Positions 1 to 4,212 of a DNA stretch of 8,396 nt are shown in pieces. The notes under the pieces are model-generated. The model made no database searches and was not told the DNA's origin. It saw nothing but the letters and a program-made list of their open reading frames with translations. Each line of letters starts with the position of its first letter. The stretch's first letter is position 1. The stretch spans positions 1-8,396 of the forward strand of contig JAFGSP010000130.1 in assembly GCA_016934775.1 (NCBI GenBank). Reading direction: 5' to 3'. This DNA is from Candidatus Woesearchaeota archaeon. GTDB taxonomy: Archaea; Nanobdellota; Nanobdellia; Woesearchaeales; GW2011-AR15. The position numbers were made by a program, and so were the translations under genes.

Positions 1-191
1 CTTGATATTCCGGAATATTTCTTGACAAGAAACAAAACATCATCAGCAAACTTAAAATTACAAAACCTAGTACTATCTCCAGCATATTCAAATAAGATTA
101 TTCCCGGATATGATTCATAGGAAGTTACATCAAGTTTTTGTGCAACAAAATCTTCTAACCCTTCTGCACACAAAGCTACTAATTTCACCAT
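1..191 (-). CDS. Probable THUMP-type RNA methyltransferase, N-terminal part (runs off the window)
   Basis: A reading frame starts at the ATG at 189-191 on the minus strand and stays open to the window edge, giving 63 residues. The start MVKLVALCAEGLEDFV, followed by PGIILFEY and then FADDVLFLV, resembles the N-terminal ferredoxin-like domain that precedes THUMP in RNA guanine methyltransferases of the Trm14/RlmL type (family pattern: xPGLEE...EL, then GRVLFEG, then a helix with RVLLLL). The THUMP and Rossmann domains would lie outside the window, so the methyltransferase assignment is inference from a short match. A TATA box (213-223, minus) is centred 27 nt before the ATG and there is no Shine-Dalgarno, so the mRNA is probably leaderless. 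It is divergent from the gene at 302. It could instead be another THUMP protein, for example a ThiI-like or Tan1-like one. Confidence 0.5.
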   Translation of the reverse strand, partial: MVKLVALCAEGLEDFVAQKLDVTSYESYPGIILFEYAGDSTRFCNFKFADDVLFLVKKYSGIS

Positions 192-212
192 ATACACAAG
201 GGTTATTCAACG

Positions 213-223
213 ACTTATAAAAC
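213..223 (-). promoter_or_regulatory. TATA box of the probable RNA methyltransferase gene
   Basis: On the minus strand this reads GTTTTATAAGT, centred 27 nt before the ATG at 191. That spacing puts the transcription start at or next to the start codon, as for several other genes here. Confidence 0.6.
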
Positions 224-270
224 TTTGTTTGAGTAATAAAAACTCTACCAGTATACATTTTTCCGAAATG

Positions 271-279
271 TTTATATAT
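271..279 (+). promoter_or_regulatory. TATA box of the gene at 302
   Basis: TTTATATAT is centred 27 nt before the ATG at 302. No Shine-Dalgarno lies between the two, so transcription should begin at the start codon (leaderless mRNA). With the minus-strand box at 213-223 it forms a compact divergent promoter in the 110-bp intergenic gap. Confidence 0.7.
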
Positions 280-301
280 CTTAAACAATAGAGTAATTAA
301 T

Positions 302-967
302 ATGACTACATGGACCCCTAAAGTTCCCGGAGGCATAAGGAGCCAGTGGGCGCCTGAAGAGTTCGGGGAATGGAAGACAAGCAACCTCCTCGTATACAGC
401 ACCCAGATAAAACAAGTAAGATTAATCCATATCGAGAATGTCTACAGGTACATGCACCATTATTTATATGAAGAAGGCTGGAAAGGGATAAATGGAGGAG
501 ACAAGCATTTTGAAGATTTCTATGGCGAATACAGGGATCAGCAAGACCATAAGGAGATAAGGTGGTGGTGGCGTATGGAGAAAAACCCTGGCGGAATTTT
601 CGGGTCTCATCCTTATTTTCAATATAAGGTATATATTGACTGCCTCACTGTCGGCATGAAACGTGTTGAAATAATGTACAAGGGGAAAAAGATAAAACCC
701 TATATGGGTGAATTCCTGATGTGGTTTAATTCCATCCTGGTTTTGGACAAAAATAATTGGTTCAAAAAGCCGCCTGAAGGCAATAGGGTATTGAATATAC
801 TCGAAGATTTTTTCCCGAGAATGATATATAAGCAAAGAGTTAGAGAGCAGGAGATTGAGCTGAGAAGATTCTCTGAGAGATTTATTGAAGACGTCAAATT
901 TTTCATAGGGATGAACAGGAACGCTGAGACAAGAGTGCCAATGGAGCCAGAGAACCAGTGGTTCTAG
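302..967 (+). CDS. Uncharacterised Trp/Tyr-rich archaeal protein, 221 aa
   Basis: The function is not known to me. From memory the overall pattern resembles a family of about 200-aa hypothetical proteins common in Woesearchaeota and related DPANN archaea: an EEGW segment, an aromatic WWW block (residues 88-90), then YKVYIDCLTVGMKRVEI and a charged C-terminal helix ending near residue 200. That recollection was not checked by any search. The protein is soluble, with no signal peptide or membrane segment, and is unusually rich in Trp, Tyr and Phe. The middle (about 85-155) looks like alternating beta strands. Residues 170-203 look like a long amphipathic helix, and the last 18 residues are probably disordered. 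There are no metal-binding Cys/His clusters and no nucleotide-binding loop. The start is supported by a TATA box at 271-279 placed for a leaderless transcript. It stands alone, with tRNA-Thr following after 48 bp. Confidence 0.85.
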   Translation: MTTWTPKVPGGIRSQWAPEEFGEWKTSNLLVYSTQIKQVRLIHIENVYRYMHHYLYEEGWKGINGGDKHFEDFYGEYRDQQDHKEIRWWWRMEKNPGGIFGSHPYFQYKVYIDCLTVGMKRVEIMYKGKKIKPYMGEFLMWFNSILVLDKNNWFKKPPEGNRVLNILEDFFPRMIYKQRVREQEIELRRFSERFIEDVKFFIGMNRNAETRVPMEPENQWF

Positions 968-981
968 GCATAGAAAGAAAC

Positions 982-990
982 TTTTTTAAA
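982..990 (+). promoter_or_regulatory. TATA box of tRNA-Thr
   Basis: TTTTTTAAA is centred about 30 nt before the first base of the tRNA at 1016, the expected archaeal box A position. Confidence 0.55.
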
Positions 991-1028
991 TGACTTTTTA
1001 ATTCCAGACTGTTATGCCTCCGTAGCAT

Positions 1029-1084
1029 AGCAGCTACGCGCTAAAAACAGTGAATTTATCCACTGGTTTGCGGCACGCTGCAAA
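1029..1084 (+). other. D-loop segment of tRNA-Thr containing an intron of about 47 nt
   Basis: These 56 nt lie between the two strands of the D stem. They hold GCAGC/GCTGC (1030-1034, 1077-1081) around an inner hairpin CAGTG/CACTG (1048-1052, 1061-1065). An alternative CGTAGC/GCTACG hairpin (1021-1026, 1033-1038) competes with the tRNA fold. The junctions are unresolved. Confidence 0.55.
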
Positions 1085-1101
1085 TTGCGGCGGACTTGTA
1101 A

Positions 1102-1122
1102 CAGAAGGATTCTGTCATGAGA
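1102..1122 (+). other. Anticodon-loop intron of tRNA-Thr (37/38, 21 nt)
   Basis: The insertion between loop CTTGTAA and stem TCCGC contains the hairpin CAGAA-GGA-TTCTG. A shift by one base (1101-1121) gives the same mature tRNA. CTTG (1095-1098) can pair with TGAG (1118-1121) using wobbles, as a relaxed bulge-helix-bulge. Confidence 0.75.
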
Positions 1123-1144
1123 TCCGCAGGTCGAGGGTGCAATT

Positions 1145-1163
1145 CCCTTCGGAGGCTTTTTTC
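1145..1163 (+). repeat. Direct repeat, copy 1: 3' end of tRNA-Thr plus T tract
   Basis: CCCTTCGGAGGC followed by six T and a C. It covers the 3' strand of the T stem, the acceptor strand and the terminator T run of tRNA-Thr. It is repeated at 1212-1231. Confidence 0.8.
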
Positions 1164-1167
1164 TTCT
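1157..1167 (+). terminator. T-rich terminator of tRNA-Thr
   Basis: A run of six T followed by CTTCTT comes directly after the acceptor stem, which is typical of archaeal RNA polymerase termination. Confidence 0.5.
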
Positions 1168-1211
1168 TAAGAAAAAAGTCGGAGAAGGTTTTATGAACGA
1201 CAGTGAGTACA

Positions 1212-1231
1212 CCCTTCGGAGGCTTTTTTTC
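1212..1231 (+). repeat. Direct repeat, copy 2: detached tRNA-Thr 3' end
   Basis: CCCTTCGGAGGC followed by seven T and a C repeats the tRNA-Thr 3' end 67 bp downstream of copy 1. No tRNA body precedes it, so it is a fragment. It may be a scar of integrase-mediated insertion and deletion at the tRNA, the remnant of a duplicated tRNA, or slippage. Confidence 0.75.
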
Positions 1232-1346
1232 TAATTAAGATGAGTAATCTAGAACAAATAATCAAGTCAAAATGAATATATTATTAAAAAAAAGTATAAA
1301 CAAAAAAAATTAATCCAGAAATATCTGATGCCTTATTAAGCTATAA
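1232..1346. other. AT-rich intergenic stretch
   Basis: This is a gene-free, very AT-rich stretch between the tRNA-Thr fragment and the 3' end of the zinc-ribbon gene. It contains two A runs (near 1287 and 1304) that read as T tracts on the minus strand and probably terminate that gene. The only frames are about 11 codons long and unconvincing. Confidence 0.6.
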
Positions 1347-1520
1347 TCAGAATTTCTTATGCTTCTGGTAGCAATCTTTGCAGTATACTGGCCTGCCTTC
1401 CTGTGGCTTAAAAGGAACTTGGCATTCCTTGCCGCAGTCTGCGCAAACAGCATCGTGCATTTCTCTAGGGCCAAAGCTTCTTCTGAATCCGCCGCCGTGA
1501 CCGCCTTCTCCGTGTGCCAT
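1347..1520 (-). CDS. Small zinc-ribbon protein, CxxC-x17-CxxC type, 57 aa
   Basis: Two knuckles, C26-A-D-C29 and C47-K-D-C50, are separated by exactly 17 residues. The segment between contains VPFKPQEGRPVYC and the protein ends in a basic tail. This matches the CxxC-x17-CxxC probable zinc-ribbon family of small proteins in archaea and bacteria (family identity from memory). A fifth cysteine (C33) is present. The N-terminus is a Gly/His-rich flexible segment (MAHGEGGHGGG). The role is unknown: zinc-mediated nucleic-acid or protein binding is likely for the fold but not shown. The frame extends upstream to 1592, but this start is preferred. It has an AGGTG Shine-Dalgarno at 1526-1530, 5 nt before the ATG, and the upstream ATG lies against the TATA box (1591-1600), where no transcript could yet include it. 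The gene lies on the strand opposite the flanking tRNAs. Confidence 0.8.
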   Translation of the reverse strand: MAHGEGGHGGGFRRSFGPREMHDAVCADCGKECQVPFKPQEGRPVYCKDCYQKHKKF

Positions 1521-1525
1521 TTTTT

Positions 1526-1530
1526 CACCT
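1526..1530 (-). promoter_or_regulatory. Shine-Dalgarno that sets the zinc-ribbon start
   Basis: On the minus strand this is AGGTG in the context AAAGGTGAAAAAATG. It is the only clear Shine-Dalgarno I see in the window, because the other genes with their own promoters look leaderless. Confidence 0.65.
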
Positions 1531-1546
1531 TTCTGATGTTTGCCTT

Positions 1547-1563
1547 GAATCCAAAATGGACTC
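1547..1563 (-). promoter_or_regulatory. Hairpin in the zinc-ribbon mRNA leader
   Basis: In the minus-strand RNA, GAGTCCA-TTT-TGGATTC folds into a 7-bp stem with one G-U pair and a triloop. It lies between the predicted transcription start (near 1570) and the Shine-Dalgarno. Whether it regulates anything is unknown. Confidence 0.35.
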
Positions 1564-1590
1564 TTGGTATTCCTAGGCGAATGCAGTGCC

Positions 1591-1600
1591 ATATATAAAG
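1591..1600 (-). promoter_or_regulatory. TATA box of the zinc-ribbon gene
   Basis: CTTTATATAT on the minus strand predicts a transcription start near 1570 and a leader of about 50 nt. Confidence 0.55.
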
Positions 1601-1632
1601 CTATTTAATTCTGGGACTGTCTAACAGAAAAT

Positions 1633-1641
1633 AATTTAAAT
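1633..1641 (+). promoter_or_regulatory. TATA box of tRNA-Phe
   Basis: AATTTAAAT is centred about 29 nt before the tRNA 5' end at 1666. Confidence 0.55.
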
Positions 1642-1682
1642 TGAGTTTTATTCCAGAGATTAACTGGGACCTTAGCTCAGCC

Positions 1683-1717
1683 TGTGAAGACCTGGAGTTT
1701 TCCGGTCTTTGGCTTAG
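1683..1717 (+). other. D-loop intron of tRNA-Phe (approximate bounds)
   Basis: AGCC (1679-1682) pairs with GGCT (1711-1714). Inside, AAGACC (1687-1692) pairs with GGTCTT (1704-1709), stacked on GGA/TCC around a GTTT loop. The exact cut sites, within the segments after 1682 and 1714, are uncertain by a few bases. Confidence 0.55.
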
Positions 1718-1736
1718 GAGAGCACTACGCTGAAGA

Positions 1737-1775
1737 AATCCTCAATTTGTTCGAAAAGTCAGAGGAACTCTGATA
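1737..1775 (+). other. Anticodon-loop intron of tRNA-Phe (37/38, 39 nt)
   Basis: The insertion follows loop CTGAAGA and precedes stem CGTAG. It can fold as TCCTC with GAGGA, or as TCAGAG-GAA-CTCTGA. A one-base shift (1736-1774) gives the same product. I did not find a textbook 4-bp central helix. Confidence 0.65.
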
Positions 1776-1796
1776 CGTAGGTGTCGTGGATTCAAA

Positions 1797-1836
1797 TATC
1801 CCAGAGGGAAACAGCAAATCCCTATGGATTTGAAAG
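1797..1836 (+). other. T-loop intron of tRNA-Phe (40 nt)
   Basis: A good bulge-helix-bulge is visible. The T stem is the outer helix, and TTCA (1791-1794) pairs with TGAA (1831-1834). The bulges are AAT on the 5' side and AGT (1835-1837) on the 3' side, and ATCC (1798-1801) pairs with GGAT (1826-1829). Cutting AA^T and AG^T restores loop TTCAAAT. The alternative bounds 1798-1837 give the same mature tRNA. Confidence 0.75.
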
Positions 1837-1850
1837 TTCCACAGGTCCCA

Positions 1851-1862
1851 CTTATTTTTCTC
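1851..1862 (+). terminator. T-rich terminator after tRNA-Phe
   Basis: CTTATTTTTCTC follows the discriminator base directly. Confidence 0.45.
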
Positions 1863-1878
1863 TGATTTTCGCAATTTT

Positions 1879-1888
1879 TTTAAATATA
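1879..1888 (+). promoter_or_regulatory. TATA box of tRNA-Ile
   Basis: TTTAAATATA is centred 25 nt before the tRNA 5' end at 1909, so tRNA-Ile has a promoter separate from tRNA-Phe. Confidence 0.6.
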
Positions 1889-1928
1889 GTTCGAATCCAG
1901 AGAAGTAAGGGCCCGTGGCTTAGTCTGG

Positions 1929-1963
1929 CCGCTCGCCAGGGCTGTACCCTGGTAGCTGAGACA
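1929..1963 (+). other. D-loop intron of tRNA-Ile (approximate bounds)
   Basis: GTCT (1923-1926) pairs with AGAC (1959-1962) as a 4-bp central helix. Beyond a GGCC bulge, GCT (1931-1933) pairs with AGC (1954-1956), and CCAGGG (1936-1941) pairs with CCCTGG (1947-1952) around CTGTA. The exact cuts are uncertain by a few bases. Confidence 0.6.
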
Positions 1964-1983
1964 ATAGAGCGCTCGACTGATAA

Positions 1984-1998
1984 CCAATCAGTCTGATA
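1984..1998 (+). other. Anticodon-loop intron of tRNA-Ile (37/38, 15 nt)
   Basis: A 15-nt insertion (CCAATCAGTCTGATA) separates loop CTGATAA from stem strand TCGAG. Its ATCAG can pair with CTGAT across the anticodon. A one-base shift (1983-1997) is equivalent. Confidence 0.75.
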
Positions 1999-2019
1999 TC
2001 GAGTGGTCGTCGGTTCAAA

Positions 2020-2176
2020 TCAAGCCTTTAGAAAAGCCTTGAGGGAAGCACAAAAATCAAAGATTTTTGGCTCCCAAAAATTTGGAAACAAATTTTTGAG
2101 GAACAGGTGGGACTTAAATGCAAAGCATTTAATGTCGCACATTTCCAAACCAAAGGTTTATCTAAGCTTATGAAAG
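2020..2176 (+). other. Structured T-loop intron of tRNA-Ile (157 nt)
   Basis: TTCA (2014-2017) pairs with TGAA (2171-2174), the 3' bulge is AGT (2175-2177), and AAGC (2022-2025) pairs with GCTT (2166-2169). Cutting AA^T and AG^T restores TTCAAAT. The body holds consecutive perfect hairpins: CAAAAATC-AAA-GATTTTTG; a 10-bp stem CAAAAATTTG closed by GAAA; TTAAATGC-AAA-GCATTTAA; and AAACC-AAA-GGTTT. The first is extended by GGG..AGC with GCT..CCC, and the third by GTG..GAC with GTC..CAC. There is no open reading frame of note and no convincing box C/D or H/ACA motif. It may be a stable excised RNA or only a folding aid for splicing. Confidence 0.7.
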
Positions 2177-2190
2177 TCCGATCGGGCCCA

Positions 2191-2199
2191 TTTTTTTAA
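2191..2199 (+). terminator. T-tract terminator after tRNA-Ile
   Basis: Seven T followed by AA come directly after the discriminator base. Confidence 0.5.
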
Positions 2200-2205
2200 C
2201 AAAAA

Positions 2206-2215
2206 TTATATATTT
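2206..2215 (+). promoter_or_regulatory. TATA box of the 2235-3274 operon
   Basis: TTATATATTT is centred 24 nt before the ATG at 2235. No Shine-Dalgarno is present, so a leaderless start is predicted. Confidence 0.65.
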
Positions 2216-2234
2216 ACTAGATATAACTCTACTC

Positions 2235-2831
2235 ATGAACAAATTCTCTGTTTATGAAATAGAATTACCTGAATATAAAGTGGAAACTACTGATAAACCA
2301 TCAAAATTAATAACGATCCCTTTCGGGGCAACAATCCCGGAATGGTATGAAAAGAACAAACCGGATTTTAGGAAAATCGGAAAAGAAATAGACAAAATAG
2401 TAAAAAAACATTTTCTCAATAAGAATATTGCAATCCGGACCCTTGGTTCCCAGGAACACAATGATAAGTCAGCTGATGATTTAATTGAGATAATCAAAAA
2501 AAATTGCCATGACAGATATGATCCAAAAAGAAAAGGAGACAGATACGAAAACATTGAAAATAAACATATTGAATTTTTTGCCCTGCCATTTAAAATAAAG
2601 AAAAAAGGTGAGTATATAAGATGGCTTATCGAGCCATTTTATTATTGGCCCATTCAAGACAGAAATTACCCGGTCAGAGTAGATATTCTGATTGTCTATG
2701 ATTTATCAAAACTTGAAGTAGTAGAGCACCAGTATAAAGGAAGAGAAGGTGAGATAAAGAAAGACGGATTTGTTTTTAAAGATGAAAAGAATAAAAAAGA
2801 TGCTTTGCTTGCAATAATAAAGATAAAATGA
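2235..2831 (+). CDS. Unknown protein coupled to RlmH, 198 aa
   Basis: I do not recognise a named family. The protein is soluble, charged and Lys/Glu/Asp-rich. Visible segments are a start with alternating strands (KFSVYEIELPEYKVET), TLGSQEHNDKSADDLIEII (about 69-87), a conserved-looking charged block DRYDPKRKGDRYENIENKH (about 93-111), then FFALPFKI, a Trp/Tyr-rich stretch WLIEPFYYWPIQDR, VRVDILIVYDL and a C-terminal LLAIIKIK strand. The density of such motifs suggests a conserved domain rather than a random frame. No Walker, zinc or membrane motifs are seen. The start has a TATA box placed for a leaderless mRNA. The stop TGA overlaps the rlmH ATG as ATGA, so the two are co-transcribed and probably translationally coupled, which hints at a role near ribosome or rRNA maturation (inference only). 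Confidence 0.85.
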   Translation: MNKFSVYEIELPEYKVETTDKPSKLITIPFGATIPEWYEKNKPDFRKIGKEIDKIVKKHFLNKNIAIRTLGSQEHNDKSADDLIEIIKKNCHDRYDPKRKGDRYENIENKHIEFFALPFKIKKKGEYIRWLIEPFYYWPIQDRNYPVRVDILIVYDLSKLEVVEHQYKGREGEIKKDGFVFKDEKNKKDALLAIIKIK

Positions 2832-3274
2832 AATTGAAGCTAATTTGTGTCGGAAAAGTAAAAGATGAAAATATGAGACAGCTATCCTTAGATTATTCTA
2901 GAAAGATAGATTATGATGCAAATATAGAAATCGTTGAAATCAAAGATTCTACTCCTGAAGAAGAAGCAAAAAAGATAATTGAACTTGTAGATAATATAAA
3001 AGACAACATATTTGTCATTTCTCTGGGAGAAGAAGGCACTGAATTAAACTCAAGAGATTTTGCTAAAAGAATTAAACAGGTTTCTATGACAAAGACAATT
3101 GTCTTTATTATTGGAGGCCCATTCGGGCTTTCTGAAAAGATAAAGAACAAGTCAGACCTGCTTCTATCTCTATCTAATATGACATTTACCCATGAGATGG
3201 CACGCTTATTCCTGCTGGAACAGGTATACAGGGCAATCTTGATACTCAAAAACACTAAGTATCATAAAGATTAG
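2828..3274 (+). CDS. rlmH: RlmH, 23S rRNA (pseudouridine1915-N3)-methyltransferase, 148 aa
   Basis: In characterised homologues RlmH (SPOUT family, trefoil knot) methylates N3 of pseudouridine 1915 in helix 69 of 23S rRNA on assembled ribosomes, using S-adenosylmethionine. Visible hallmarks are MKLKLICVGKVKD at the start, the GEEGTELNSRDFA block (68-80), the knot glycine loop IGGPFGLSE (95-103) and the C-terminal THEMARLFLLEQVYRA followed by YHK (121-147). The length is close to the usual 150-160 aa and nothing is missing. The start ATG overlaps the preceding stop by ATGA, with no Shine-Dalgarno of its own, so it depends on translational coupling. Its last 20 bases overlap the 3' end of the convergent PfkB kinase gene. 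Assignment is very secure; the substrate in this organism is inferred from the family. Confidence 0.95.
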   Translation: MKLKLICVGKVKDENMRQLSLDYSRKIDYDANIEIVEIKDSTPEEEAKKIIELVDNIKDNIFVISLGEEGTELNSRDFAKRIKQVSMTKTIVFIIGGPFGLSEKIKNKSDLLLSLSNMTFTHEMARLFLLEQVYRAILILKNTKYHKD

Positions 3275-4172
3275 GAAGGTCAATTCCCTCCTTGGCAAGC
3301 CTAAAAAGCACGTCATTGAATGTGCCAATGAAAGGACCTTTCCTCTCAATCTTCATTGTTGCTGTCATTGCTGCAATATATCCTGCACGTAAGGGATCAT
3401 ACCCAAGGTTTAAGGCAAACAAAAGCCCTGCTGCGTAAGTATCTCCAGCTCCGACTGTGCATTCAAGTTCTTCTGGTGAAAAAGCAGGTATGTGATGCCA
3501 TCCTTCCTGAAAGTACAAATCTGAACCGCCAGGTCCTTTTGTGACAATGATGTTCTTCACACCGTTTCTCCTCAGTCCATTAACAGCCGATAGTTCATCT
3601 TGTCTTCCAGCCATCATCTTCAGTTCTTCAGAATCAAGAATCAGATAATCAATATTCTCCAGAAACCCATATGTGTCAGGGGTAAAGTGAACAACCTGTT
3701 CTCCTTTTTTCTCCCGGATCATCCCCTGTCCTAAAAGCACAATTGGAACATCATATCTAGAAAGAGCAAAAAAAGTTGAAGTGGGTATGTTGTCATGGAA
3801 TAAAGGACCGACAATAATGTAATCTGCCTCTGAAAAATCATACACTCTAAGATCTCTGTTGAAGATAATGTTTCCTTCTGGCACATTTATTCTCTGAATC
3901 CTCTCTTCAAGATTCTCTCCTGAGGACTCGTTCTCACAAGTTATTGTCCCCTCTGCTTCTACAAGGTAAACATGTTCGCCTAGCTGATCAATAAGCTCCT
4001 TGTCATTAGAGCCACATGATACCAGATAATCAATTCTAGACTCGTCTCTGGGTCCTAATATAGAGGTCAAAGCATAACCAAGATAAAACGGTACTCCACC
4101 AATTCCCTGAGTGGTTCCTTTTGGAGAAATATTCACGTCCCAGCACACTGGGCCAATAAGAACTGCTTTCAT
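3255..4172 (-). CDS. PfkB-family sugar or nucleoside kinase, 305 aa
   Basis: This belongs to the ribokinase/PfkB superfamily, which phosphorylates a sugar or nucleoside hydroxyl with ATP. The N-terminal half begins MKAVLIGPVCWDVN and has the substrate-loop glycine pair IGGVPFYLGYAL (24-35). The C-terminal half has LILDSEEL (178-184), NIIVTKGPGGSDLY (207-220) and the signature TVGAGDTYAAGLL (239-251), where GAGDT supplies the anion hole and D244 is the expected catalytic base. All key residues are present and the length of 305 is normal. Neighbours do not reveal the substrate: ribose, adenosine, fructose-phosphate and others remain possible. A TATA box at 4194-4202 is centred 26 nt before the ATG, so it has its own, probably leaderless, transcript although the gene upstream on the same strand ends only 40 bp away. 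Its 3' end overlaps rlmH by 20 bp tail-to-tail. Confidence 0.92.
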   Translation of the reverse strand: MKAVLIGPVCWDVNISPKGTTQGIGGVPFYLGYALTSILGPRDESRIDYLVSCGSNDKELIDQLGEHVYLVEAEGTITCENESSGENLEERIQRINVPEGNIIFNRDLRVYDFSEADYIIVGPLFHDNIPTSTFFALSRYDVPIVLLGQGMIREKKGEQVVHFTPDTYGFLENIDYLILDSEELKMMAGRQDELSAVNGLRRNGVKNIIVTKGPGGSDLYFQEGWHHIPAFSPEELECTVGAGDTYAAGLLFALNLGYDPLRAGYIAAMTATMKIERKGPFIGTFNDVLFRLAKEGIDLPNLYDT

Positions 4173-4193
4173 AATCGGAAGAAGAACATAATT

Positions 4194-4202
4194 TATTTAT
4201 AA
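4194..4202 (-). promoter_or_regulatory. TATA box of the PfkB kinase gene
   Basis: TTATAAATA on the minus strand is centred 26 nt before the ATG at 4172, inside the 40-bp gap to the gene upstream. Confidence 0.65.
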
Positions 4203-4212
4203 GCATTAGGGA

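Larger units (their letters stand above)
1016..1156 (+). tRNA. tRNA-Thr(TGT) with two introns (D loop and anticodon loop)
   Basis: Acceptor strands GCCTCCG (1016-1022) and CGGAGGC (1150-1156) pair perfectly. The T arm is GAGGG/CCCTT with loop TGCAATT (1133-1149). The anticodon stem GCGGA/TCCGC (1090-1094, 1123-1127) encloses loop CTTGTAA, giving anticodon TGT for threonine. A 21-nt intron (about 1102-1122) sits at the canonical 37/38 site and begins with a CAGAA-GGA-TTCTG hairpin. The D stem GCAT/TTGC (1025-1028, 1085-1088) encloses 56 nt instead of about 9, so a second intron of about 47 nt is inferred there. GCAGC/GCTGC (1030-1034, 1077-1081) and a CAGTG/CACTG hairpin (1048-1065) would form its splice structure, but I could not fix the junctions. 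Odd points: position 55 is G rather than T, and no GG is obvious in the 5' part of the D loop. No CCA is encoded. Isoacceptor identity is secure; the exact D-loop junctions are not. Confidence 0.85.
1666..1850 (+). tRNA. tRNA-Phe(GAA) with three introns (D, anticodon and T loops)
   Basis: Acceptor GGGACCT/AGGTCCC (1666-1672, 1843-1849) is perfectly paired, with discriminator A1850 and no encoded CCA. The D stem is GCTC/GAGC (1675-1678, 1720-1723). The anticodon stem CTACG/CGTAG (1725-1729, 1776-1780) with loop CTGAAGA gives anticodon GAA. The variable loop is GTGTC. The T stem is GTGGA/TCCAC (1786-1790, 1838-1842) with loop TTCAAAT. Three insertions interrupt it: about 31 nt in the D loop (AGCC/GGCT closing an AAGACC/GGTCTT hairpin), 39 nt at 37/38 (about 1737-1775) and 40 nt in the T loop. 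Removing them leaves about 73-74 nt with every arm intact. The acceptor sequence is unlike the archaeal tRNA-Phe I remember, so identity rests on the anticodon and on splicing at 37/38. Confidence 0.8.
1909..2190 (+). tRNA. tRNA-Ile(GAT) with three introns, one of 157 nt in the T loop
   Basis: Acceptor GGGCCCG/CGGGCCC (1909-1915, 2183-2189) is perfectly paired and matches the usual archaeal tRNA-Ile acceptor; the discriminator is A2190. The D stem is GCTT/GAGC (1918-1921, 1967-1970). The anticodon stem CTCGA/TCGAG (1972-1976, 1999-2003) with loop CTGATAA gives anticodon GAT. The variable loop is TGGTC. The T stem is GTCGG/CCGAT (2009-2013, 2178-2182, one G-T pair) with loop TTCAAAT. Insertions: about 35 nt in the D loop (GTCT/AGAC central helix, CCAGGG/CCCTGG hairpin), 15 nt at 37/38, and 157 nt in the T loop. 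Removing them leaves a normal tRNA of about 74 nt. At 281 nt the precursor is nearly four times mature length. No CCA is encoded; a T tract follows. Confidence 0.85.

Noticed and set aside
464..835. Long minus-strand frame opposite the gene at 302-967
   Set aside because: It is antisense to a gene with a well-placed promoter, has low-complexity hydrophobic composition and has no recognisable motif.
1521..1592. 24-codon upstream extension of the zinc-ribbon protein
   Set aside because: Its ATG abuts the TATA box, so it would not be in the transcript, while the internal ATG has a good Shine-Dalgarno.
1781..1996. 71-codon plus-strand frame spanning tRNA-Phe and tRNA-Ile
   Set aside because: It overlaps two tRNA genes with clear cloverleaves and has no protein features.
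2021..2176. Repeated A-rich hairpins of the tRNA-Ile intron as a CRISPR array
   Set aside because: The hairpins differ in sequence and have no regular spacing or identical repeats.
2021..2176. Box C/D or H/ACA guide RNA inside the T-loop intron
   Set aside because: I could not find a convincing RTGATGA/CTGA pair or a hairpin followed by a properly placed ACA.
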